NCBI GenBank assembly: GCA_023653785.1
Contig: JAMKCH010001670.1
Coordinates: forward strand, 1 to 64,000
Origin: Ophioderma brevispina
Lineage: Eukaryota > Echinodermata > Ophiuroidea > Amphilepidida > Ophiodermatidae
Direction of reading: 5' to 3'
DNA: 64,000 nucleotides
This document shows, one piece after another, positions 55,433-64,000 of the stretch; within the stretch, counting starts at the first letter, position 1; each line of letters opens with the position of its first letter. The notes below the pieces were generated by a model that was given only the letters and a program-made list of their open reading frames with translations, searched no databases and was not told where the DNA came from. Both the position numbers and the translations under genes were made by a program.

Positions 55433-57221
55433 TGCAAATGTTTTGACATATTCGCGAACGAGTCTTCAAATTGTTGACAATATATCCGCCGAGCATAAAT
55501 AATGTAAAAATGTAATTTACGCTATTAACTTTCAGTCATTTAATCAATATTTGACGATCAGTAATGATTGAGTAATGTTGCTGTTGGTTGTAACATTTGT
55601 AATAGTCGGGTCAGAAACAACTGGGTGCAGAAGTGGGGTCACAAAGGTACTAACCCTATAATTAAAGCTGGAAACGTAGTTAATATTCCGGGTTTCTTGG
55701 AATTGCAAAACGGTGATTACGGTTGCTTCGTTCTTGTGTTAGCTGTATCTTTATTTGTATGACCACCTTATTCTCTTTGGTTCTGGTTTTAATGCAATTG
55801 TTAGATTTTAAGGTCGTTGAATATATTCTATTTAATGTTCTGACTGTTAATGGGGCTTCGTTTGTCCATGTTTATATTTTTATGTTATCAATTTTACCCT
55901 ACTATTTTGCGTTTTTTTGTCTTTTGGGGCTGATTTAGTTCGTTTTCGGTTCATTTTATTTAAAAATAAATCCTGCTTTCTAGTTAGCCATACGTATTGT
56001 GTTTCAGTGTATCTGCCCCCTTTTTTCTTTTCAATTTTAGGCATTTATTACAGATTTCTGTGTTATTTTCTTTGTTTTTAATATTTTTGGGTAGGCCTAA
56101 GGACTTTCAGCTTAGGTGTTTTCTCTGGCATCTTCAGTAGATATGAAGGGCTTTTTGGAGTTGGTTTCTTCTTGCAGTAGTTCGGTATACATAAAATGAT
56201 TGGTTTAGCTTCATGCTAGTCACTAGTGTCTCGCTATAGCTGATAAGTCTTCCATGCCGGTTTTCAAATTGCTGCATCATTTGCAAGTCCCTTCGGGGTT
56301 CAGCTGCTTCAGGTTAATTTTGTTTTGTTTTTCAATTTTGAGAATGTGCTTTACATACCGCATTTAAGCGCTGCGTCGGTTGCGTTCCCATAACTTCAGG
56401 TATCTTAACCCCATTATCCTACCGTTAGCTTGTAGCTTTCACCTATGTTACCTCATTGATAAGGGTCGTGTTTGGGTTTGATTTTTGGCCTTTGGTTTGT
56501 CTTACTTTTTGAAGCGAGAGATCTGTCTGTAGCCATAGCTCTGGTCGATTTTTCCTCCAGCGAGTTTACGCAATTTTCTGTCCTGGTATTGCGTATTCGC
56601 ACTTCTATGCTTCAATTTAAAGTCATCCAAGAAGGCGGCCCTGAAACCTTTTTTAACTTAGCGCAGTTGTGTGTAAGTTTTTATCTTGCTCTTTATACAA
56701 ATTGCAACCTTTGACCAGTATTATTTAATTTTTGTTTTTTCTTTTACATTTATGTTTTTTGAAACGCACCTCAGTGATGTTTTAATGCTTTTTTTTTAAT
56801 TTTTTACCCCTAAAAAGAAAGTGTTCCCCATGAGAGAGTGTCCTAACTAACATGTCAACATGCGGTGTTCGAGTACCTGGTCTACCAAATTTAATGTCTC
56901 ATTTTCTGCGTCGAGAACCATTCCTGACCACTCTACTGTTTGATGTGGGGACGAACATATAGTTTTTGTGATGTTATTTGTGCTATGTGCTTGAATTTAC
57001 ATGTACGTAGGATTGGTGGCAATTTAACAGAAATTCGGCACTTCCAAACACAATTAATTTGGTCTGTTATTTTGCTTAGGTTTCTTTATGGGGAATGTAG
57101 TCCAGGTACAGGGAAAATGTGTGCAATGAAGCTGAGCAACCATGCCCTTTGTGCTCATTTAGGGATACCTGTGTCTTCAAAATAAATATAGATTTATTGC
57201 GGATGAGTTCCTACGAATTAG
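55433..57221. other. Stretch without recognisable genes
   Basis: T-rich; short open frames encode hydrophobic, composition-driven peptides. No motif was recognised. Confidence 0.4.
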
Positions 57222-57520
57222 AATAAATAATAATAAAAATACAAGTATTTAGCGCTTTACAAAACATCAAAAAGCGAAATTACATTTATTCCGCTGTTAC
57301 TAGGATATGTCACATTTTCACATATTGAAAAATTGGGCAGCCAATTATAACGGCGCACAGTATGACTATCCCTAACAGCTCCCCATTTACACCTGGGTGA
57401 AGTGAGACAAGCGAGATAAAGTGTCTTGCCCAGGGACACAACACGTTGGCCACGGCGGGGCTCGAACTCACAACCTAATTGTCATGAGTCCTGCGCTTTA
57501 TCCACTGGACCACACACATC
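57222..57520 (-). mobile_element. tRNA-derived SINE, nearly complete
   Basis: On the minus strand the head (57520-57450) has an A-box-like GGTCCAGTGGATAAAGCG and a B-box GTGAGTTCGAGCCCC. The body has CCTGGGCAAGACACTTTATC and ACCCAGGTGTAAATGGGG, a core I recall from animal-wide SINE families (Nin-DC/V-SINE type). The tail reads TGTAAAGCGCTAAATAC followed by an ATT repeat, the kind of 3' end shared with L2/CR1 LINEs that mobilise such SINEs. 299 bp. Confidence 0.85.
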
Positions 57521-58640
57521 TTTTTTAAGTTTGATATATAATGTATAATGATTGTGTAGCGGAGTGTGTAAGTGGTCGAATAGTTCCTTTTGTTATGAGT
57601 AGATGTGAGTGTGAATGGACTATTATAGGCTGGGTCCCGTGTTATGTGGCAATTTCACTTCACGCTTGTTCGTTGCAGCATCCACACGTATATTTTTCAC
57701 ATTTTTTATTGTAGTTCTCAAAAGCATTACAGGGAGAGTTGCCGTGGCGCTATTATCGCTTAAATCGCCTGATAGTGAATAACCTGTGTTCCCTAGCCTG
57801 GAAGGGTTGGTCTGCATAGTCCAGGTCTACGTTTCCACTTTTCCCCATATTTTCATTTTAGGGTTTGTGGTTTTTCGTAGCTCGCGATCAACAGGACACA
57901 GTGACATGGTGTTTTGTTTCCGTCTCACCTACTCCTTGTTGGCGTCCCGTGCTCTGTCTTAGAGTAGGTTTATTCTGTGTATTAGTGCAAGTTTGGGTCT
58001 TACTGCTATAGTTGTCAATAACATTGTCGCCGCTGCAACAAGCGTGGCTATACCCTCAAGCCGCTGCAAACAAGCATGGCTATACCAATTTGGTGTGTGT
58101 GTAGGATGTTTGGCTGTGTGAATGGTGTTTAAAACTTAATTTCATTTCTCTCACCCTCAGTTCAACCCCCCCCCCCCTTCCAGTTGAGATGGGTGCAACT
58201 TTCATTTCGACAGCATTTTGAAAATGCGCTTCGCTATTTTGCCAGCAACTCTACAAAGTTTGCATACCCTTCATTGTGAATACCTTTCCGCCGGGGGGAG
58301 GGGGGGTTGAGCAAGTTAGGAACCTTTTTAGGTAACTTGTTTGGATGCCATTTTTTCTCCTTTTTCTGCTCGCTTTCTTATGTCACAATCAATCCACTCC
58401 ATTACGTGTCAAATTATGTCAATTGATACCACTTCCACCTCTGTATCTGCTGTGGAATTTCGCTACGTCCTATACTGTTTCCGGTGTGGAATTTAGGTAG
58501 CTAAATGCCAATTGTGTAAATCACTTCTATTCTGATGTGAAATAGTGAATTGCAATGATTATCAATTATCAAGTGTTAATTCATTGTATTGCCTTGTGAA
58601 GAATTTGTGCTAAATTATATTACTATAATGTGCTAGTACT
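57521..58640. other. Stretch without recognisable genes
   Basis: Contains a tandem duplication of about 30 bp at 58030-58086 (GCCGCTGCAA...CATGGCTATACC), C-runs at about 58167 and a G-run near 58293. No coding evidence. Confidence 0.4.
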
Positions 58641-58644
58641 TTGA

Positions 58645-59000
58645 TTTAATACATCGTGGTATGATGTTTGCCTTGCTGGTCATCATGTGAATTGATATGA
58701 ATTTAAGTGCTGAGATACTATTAAATGTTAAAATAGCACAATTTTGAACGATAAATGATTTTGATATTCATACTACTCAAATGCTAAATCTGATCTTGCA
58801 TGGTTGATATTACCATAGGCTTTTGGCGTGGTATGATGTTTGCCTTTCTGCTCATGCTAAATCTGATATTGTATGTTTGATACTACCATAGGCTTTTATG
58901 GCGTGGTATGTTGTTTGCCTTTCTGCTCATCATGTGAAATGTTATGTATGAATTCAATTGCTGAGATATTTTTAAATGGTCGTGCTTGCTGCTGGCCATC
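58645..59000 (+). repeat. Nested tandem duplications
   Basis: The phrase GTGGTATGATGTTTGCCTT occurs at 58658, 58829 and (as GTGGTATGTTGTTTGCC) 58903, with CATGCTAAATCTGAT and TACCATAGGCTTTT between copies. The last two units (about 75 bp) are nested in a ~250-bp duplication that starts at 58658 and repeats from about 58903. Confidence 0.75.
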
Positions 59001-59104
59001 TTTGTTAAAATAGCACCAATTTGAAGGCCGATGCCTTTGGCATTAAAACCGCATGAATCAGCGAGTAAAAAGCCGCTAACCAATTCCTGCCTCTTTTGCG
59101 TTCC

Positions 59105-59263
59105 TTTATCTTTACTGTGTGAGAGATAATAAGCAAATCAAAATCACCTTTTTTCTCTCGTTTAAGACATTTCTGTAGCATAAGAATATTGTGTCTAATC
59201 TATATGAAATTACTATTATGACACAATATTTGGGTGCCTCAAAATCTCTCGTTGCACCTTTAA
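59105..59263 (-). mobile_element. TTAA-flanked MITE, copy 5 (partial, inverted)
   Basis: Ends AAAATCTCTCGTTGCACCTTTAA and, further in, matches the complement of 7020-7130 of copy 1 (GACACAATATTTGGGTGCC). The other end is missing. Confidence 0.75.
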
Positions 59264-59532
59264 GTTTACACGGGGGGAGTGCGGACCTCGAAAAAGTGGA
59301 CCTTTTTTGGTAAAAGTGTACCTTTTCTGGTCAAAGTGGACCTAGTCTCCCTAAAAGGGTACTTTTTGGACTTTTTGAACATCTCATCACCATAAAGTGG
59401 ACATTCTTGTCAAATTTTCCTCTAAATTTTTAAACTTTTTATGCAAAAATTCAGCAAAAAGTGGACCTTTTTCTCCTTTTGTGCAATTGGGGGGGGGGCG
59501 ACCGCACCCCCCCACCCTGCGTACGGGCCTGT
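59264..59532. repeat. AAAGTGGACCTTTT repeat ending in a C-rich boundary
   Basis: AAAGTGGACCTTTTT-like phrases recur at about 59294, 59320, 59334, 59394 and 59460. The segment ends GCACCCCCCCACCCTGCGTACGGGCC, similar to the dispersed repeat boundary near 20880. Confidence 0.6.
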
Positions 59533-60880
59533 GTATACCATATTGTCCATCTGATCATAAGGATTCCAAAAATGATAGTTTGTACCACCTACGACCATTG
59601 GTTTTGGAGTTATAGGGTAAACATGACTAAAAAAGTATATGAAATTTTCATCTTAATAGCTTGGCCTTCACCCCAAAACTCCAACTGCAAAGTTTCGCGC
59701 AGTTATTTCAAGCCGTTTTGATGTAAGAGCTAAACATGTGATTTTGTAAGCCCCATAGAGTACTACGTAAAATTAATATTAGTCGACCAAAGAAGGGCAC
59801 ATTTTCACTTATAACTTCCAAACCAAACATCCTTTATCCCTAAGATTTCACAGGGTAAACGAGAAAAATAGTAGCTTTCTTTTGATACCAAAATTTTGGC
59901 CACTTCCGGTAAAATCTGGAACTTCTGGGGAGAGATGGCTATTAGGCGAACGGTCCTATTATTTTGTAAATACTTGCAAATTATTGCTGAGTAAAAAACT
60001 CCCAAAAGTAATCTTTTGATTATGTTAATGGTTTACTTGACGATCGCATAGAAATGGTCAAAGAAGGTCACACCATTATTGATTATGGTGGCCCTGAGTG
60101 ACCTATAACTATCATTGCAATGCTACAAACTATTCTTATTTGTGCACAGATGGTAAGCAGATAAGACAACTGCCGGTTTGTGGGTCATTTTGGTGGACCC
60201 CCCTGTCAGGATCTACATATCTGAACACGGCTTATTCGGTATTTTAAATTCGTTTAGCCCGTTATTGGAGCTAATTGCAAGGGGAGGGGACCGGAAGAAT
60301 TTAAAAAGGTTTGAAAATTGTATAACCATCATTAATTGTTAATTACTAGCCCTCTTTCATAGACACTCCTAACCTCCCCTCCCACAGGCACACAATTAGG
60401 TACATCATCTGATTTACTGCTGATATGCCGATAGGTGCTTGTTTATCTGAATAATAAATGTTAACATGACCCCCTCCCCCTCCTATCAGAAAAAAAAATA
60501 ACATCACATACCACTATTTGGTCAGTAGAAATCACATAGGCACAATAGGTCTAATCCCAATGTTTGTACTCAGCGGAACCCTAATACAACCCTAACCTAA
60601 TAATTCCTAACCCTAAGCTTAACCCTAGGTCCTATAGGGCCCCTATAACCCCAACCCGAAAGACCTAACCGCGTGTGCATGACCGCCTAATAGACCCTCC
60701 TAATTAATGAAGGGGACCTTTACAATGAGATCCATACGTATAAAATCAATGCATATAAACTTATACATTGTTTCCGAATGCGGCTACCTTGGTAAAGAAC
60801 TCGGGAATTCCTCGCATGGGTCTATATGGTGCGTTTAATGCGCGTTACAAGATCGTATCTACGACTACTATTGGACAACA
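59533..60880. other. Stretch without recognisable genes
   Basis: AT-rich; degenerate CCTAACCCTAA-like phrases at 60585-60655 are too irregular to call telomeric. No coding evidence. Confidence 0.4.
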
Positions 60881-60888
60881 TAGTGAAT

Positions 60889-61137
60889 TTATACAAATTG
60901 TTCGCTAAATGCCAAAGCCTGATTTTTAATGAGTTTCATTGTAGAATTGTCCCATAAAATCATCGAAAACTGCGTAACATGTTGCTCGTACACATCAACA
61001 GCCACGTTATGGTCCACTTCCTTTCCTCCTCTGCCAAGAACCCGTTCTTCGGCAGTTTGGAGAGGAGGGAACTTCGGTACCAGAGCGGGTATTTCGGCAC
61101 CCGTGTGTTTCGGCACAACAATCTCTGCCGGCAAAAA
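60889..61137 (-). CDS. Unrecognised open frame, possible exon
   Basis: An 81-codon minus-strand frame, with balanced composition and no low-complexity bias, unlike most short frames here. It includes VPKFPPLQTAEERVLGRGGK and DVYEQHVTQFSMILWDNS. Upstream on the minus strand TTTCTGTTTTTGCCGGCAG could be a splice acceptor just before the frame; a stop closes it at the other end, preceded by a possible GTATAA donor. I do not recognise the family. It could be a host exon or a piece of an unknown mobile element. No repeat was seen to overlap it. Confidence 0.35.
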   Translation of the reverse strand, partial: FLPAEIVVPKHTGAEIPALVPKFPPLQTAEERVLGRGGKEVDHNVAVDVYEQHVTQFSMILWDNSTMKLIKNQALAFSEQFV

Positions 61138-61984
61138 CAGAAATTGTACGTCACTTAACTGTTATTTGTTTGGGCTACAACATCAGTCTAGCTTTCATCA
61201 CCTGGTAAGGCTGGTATCCCTCTTTGCAGTCGCAACCTATAACCCTTGCCTACCGCTGGACTTTACAAGGGGTGCACTTTGAGGTATGGGCCTTACCAAT
61301 ATTTACAGAACACGACCCAATTTTCCCGGAATTCTCTATTATGGAACGCCGCGCGAATGCTATTGACTTGGTCCTCCTTTTGTGGCTCTGTCAACAATAA
61401 ATTGGTATCAGTTATTTTCTGTTTTTAGATTAAAGTGTACGTCGACGTTGACGAGACTAACATTAATAGTTATCGCCCATCCCTTACCTGCATTTATTAC
61501 TGGAGGTCGCCAATTTACGCCTGTGTCAGGTGATCTGATAGTCAGATAGGTCAGATCTGACCTGGTGGTCCAAATGACGAAACCGACACAATGCTTTCAT
61601 TCCCCCATTTTTTTACCAAAATTGGAGCAACTCTGATTTTGACAACCTGTGCACTACAAATTTGACCTTTTTTTACCATTGTAGCCATCTTTACCCTATA
61701 AACGGTGCCATAACTCAACTCCCAACCCTTTATCCATAGAGTGGGTACCAAACTATACATTTTGAATCCTTTATGATTAGACCACTGACCTCTATACCGT
61801 GGATAGCGGCGGCGATCGAAAAGTGCAACGTTAAATTTGCAAATTTACCGTCAAAAAAATAAGGGAAAATAAAAAGTTTTTGTTTTTTTTAATTGTGTAT
61901 TTTGTTATATTCAAACTAGATCATTACTTAAAATAATGTCACCCGAAGCTGGGAGAGTGGCTCCAACTCTTCTTCCTTTCTACT
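61138..61984. other. Stretch without recognisable genes
   Basis: Contains the perfect palindrome AGGTCAGATCTGACCT at 61548-61563. No other signal. Confidence 0.4.
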
Positions 61985-63690
61985 TGCATGGAACGTCCAA
62001 CTATTCCCTCCAATGGAGACTTCAAAGGTCATTGCAATCCTTAAGCCCAAGAAACCAGTAAATGACCCCAGAGGTACAGACCCATCTCGCTACGATCTCA
62101 CAATCTATAAGCTGCTTGAGGGACTGAATACTCGGCCAGGATCAATGATACGTCGAGCAATTTCCCGACACCCCGCACCCCAAGCTGGATTTCGAAGAGG
62201 TAAATCAAAGCCAAACTGATCATATAGGGCATACTAGTTAATGACACTCGAGACAGGCCTTTCCAGAAGAAGCAGAAGTTGGGATCGAGGTGGGTCTTCA
62301 TAGCCTAGCTGCCTGCGTACGATACAGTCTGGGCACCGATTTCTCTACCTCAATCTACTCAAAAGCTCCCTGATGTCAAGCGTTGTTCAAGTTCATTGCG
62401 TCTCATCCAAGACAGCTCTTCTTTCGTCCTGGAGACATCAAATTGGCAACAGCAGTAGAAAGCGCAAACTGCGGAATGGGTTTCCCACAAGGTTCTGTCC
62501 TGGCGCCCAGTCATTTCAACATTTACGGCTCAATATGCACAGGGAGAGGAAAGATTGGGGGGGGGGGGGGGTTCGCAGACTCCCTACGCATGACGACCAC
62601 GGACTTGGGATATCTTGTGATTGCTCGATTCCCTTAGAAACCGTGTTGCAGAAAGACCTAACACTGTAACCAATTCTTCCACATTGCACTGTGAAACTCA
62701 GCAAGCCCACAGACCGTTCGCTCTTGTTTGTTCGCACCTTGGCAAATCGATGCGCAAAAAGAGAAACTAAACATCACCTGAGATGAGAAGAAACTGTCAA
62801 TGACCCCACAGAAGCCCGAAGTAACCTTGGGCGTCACAATGGACCGCAGACTTACCTTCTTTCAATCAACAACGCCAGGCAGTCCGTGCCAAGACGCAGT
62901 CTCGTGTCAACCTCCTCAGAAAGCCGCAGGAATGGATGGTGTGCCGATCCTTTGACACTTAACATAGCAGTCACTGTTTCCTTGGCCTGACCTCCCACCG
63001 CTGAATACTTCTGCCCAGTATGGAGTCACGCGTACATTCACACACAAGATTGATGTCTTTCTTAATGTGATGCAATGAGACTTGTTATAGGTTGCCTTTT
63101 GGCGACGCCTGGTAAGAACCTTCCAATTCTGTCTGCATCGCTCCTGCAAGCCTTGGGAGGAACCTTCAGAACGATAAGCTCGGCCAAGAAATGTGAGTGA
63201 ACCTGGTAGCCTATCGCCACGGGAGCGCACACCTCGGTTTGAGGTTCAGAGAATTCCACGAATCACTTTCTACCCAATCCAGACACTGCAGTCACAGTCC
63301 CTATCTATCATCCTGTCAATGACGATGTTAATGAGCAATGGGTCATCCTCTCCTTTGTGAACTAAGCAGTTTGTGGGACGGAGCCCGATCGGTAGCAAGT
63401 CCCAAATGCTGTGACCGTGAGTAGGAAAGCGCTGAGGTCCACCTCACAGGACTCGAACTGGCGTTGTCGACAAAGAACTCTTCGTTCACAAGATCGAGTA
63501 TAACCTTCACCAACTTCGCTTGTGAAGCCAAAACCATTAGCCACATCAATATATGACTGGGATGAGGTCTACAAGTCCCCAAGAGGAATCCAAGGCCTGA
63601 TCAACCTGATTTGAACATCAGCTGGGTTAATAAAGACGGATCTTCCTCTTTGAGGTTTTGGACTTGCACGAACGAACGAACGATAATTAA
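61985..63690 (+). mobile_element. Jockey-like LINE, 5'-truncated and broken
   Basis: The recognisable reverse transcriptase starts near 62010. The endonuclease is missing. The 3' end runs to a short GAAC repeat (63670-63682) that may be the element's tail. Minus-strand frames here are shadows. The clade call (Jockey-like) is based on the KPKKP, PQGSVLAP and LGVTMDRRLTF blocks and is tentative. Confidence 0.75.
62010..63250 (+). pseudogene. Reverse transcriptase of Jockey-like LINE
   Basis: Blocks in order: TSKVIAILKPKKPVNDPRG (62016-62072), SRYDLTIYKLLEGL (about 62085), PQAGFRRGKSK (about 62179-62212), then after a frameshift GFPQGSVLAPSHFNIYGS (62479-62532), a damaged active site reading FADS (about 62571; the family has YADD), and LGVTMDRRLTFF (62827-62862). 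A run of G at 62558-62571 falls just before the active site and probably caused or marks a frameshift. The second catalytic Asp is not visible, so it is inactive. Confidence 0.75.
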
Positions 63691-64000
63691 CCATAAAAAA
63701 TGTTCCTGAAAAAAAATAATGAATAAACTGAGGAATTTGAATAATTATACATAACTACAGAAATAAAAATAGCAGAACATGTTTTAACATAATATAATGC
63801 CATATTTATGATAAAAATAATTAGAAATGAATGAATGGATGAACGAATAAATCCCCACTTGCCTTATGTATTATGCAACGGGAATAGCAAAACCAATACG
63901 CCACGACCGAACTGACATGAGGGGGAGGGAAAGGGGACGGGGGAGTGCCGGGACGGGAGGGCCGTCAAATTTTTCCATGTAAAATCTTCCACACATATTA
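63691..64000. other. Window end, no gene seen
   Basis: AT-rich with GAAT/GAAC repeats at 63826-63846 and a G-rich patch at 63918-63960. No coding evidence. Confidence 0.4.

Noticed and set aside
57450..57520. A tRNA gene on the minus strand
   Set aside because: It continues into a SINE body and LINE-type tail, so it is a SINE head.
60585..60655. Telomere-like CCTAACCCTAA repeats
   Set aside because: Too few and too irregular; no run of consecutive exact units.

Overview
The window is animal nuclear DNA. It is AT-rich and intron-style, has no operons, and holds one spliced collagen-type exon among dense, decayed transposable elements. The element mix (RTE-, CR1-, I- and Jockey-like LINEs, a Penelope-like element, a Ty3/gypsy element, tRNA-derived SINEs and many MITEs) and a short-chain collagen C4-like exon fit a marine invertebrate. 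A deuterostome such as an echinoderm or hemichordate is my guess; the species cannot be fixed from the sequence. No tRNA, rRNA, CRISPR array or complete host gene was found.

Layout. 1-3.0 kb has nothing recognisable apart from a GTT-rich patch. 3.1-6.0 kb is a broken RTE/BovB-like LINE (+) ending in a GT repeat. 7-14.5 kb is a MITE and fold-back cluster: a TTAA-flanked MITE, a hairpin repeat, a tRNA-like SINE head, two long inverted-repeat elements (10.05-11.6 and 12.28-13.13 kb) either side of a LINE tail, and two copies of an ACCGGTGT-ended MITE. 14.9-20.6 kb is a very large inverted repeat whose arms contain tandem ~130-bp units. A Penelope-like reverse transcriptase (-) lies between the arms, and a 1.5-kb tract almost without G interrupts the right arm. 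21.4-24.7 kb is a CR1-like LINE (+) with endonuclease and reverse transcriptase. 24.8-31.4 kb holds tandem repeats, two members of a CCGTATTC-ended MITE family and three LINE fragments.

31.65-32.05 kb is the one convincing host exon: Gly-X-Y repeats followed by the start of a C4-like C-terminal domain, with phase-1 introns on both sides. The exons that should follow are not visible. 32-36.7 kb is intron or intergenic DNA with a hairpin, a tandem array, a MITE and a SINE-like unit.

36.7-50.0 kb is a Ty3/gypsy-type LTR retrotransposon. It has two ~390-bp LTRs, a gag zinc knuckle, protease, reverse transcriptase/RNase H and integrase in the usual order, all on +, all frameshifted. Its sense strand is strongly purine-rich. 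An RTE-like LINE (-, ~39.8-43.25 kb) sits between gag and protease, and that LINE is itself interrupted by a 342-bp LINE 3' end flanked by a 7-bp target duplication, so three layers of insertion can be read.

50-64 kb returns to MITEs, a long perfect cruciform (51.3-51.4 kb), a tRNA-derived SINE (57.2-57.5 kb), short tandem duplications, one unrecognised 81-codon open frame (60.9-61.1 kb) and a Jockey-like LINE (+, 62.0-63.7 kb) near the right edge. The elements do not form a pathway; they are layers of insertion. Every element-encoded protein seen is broken.
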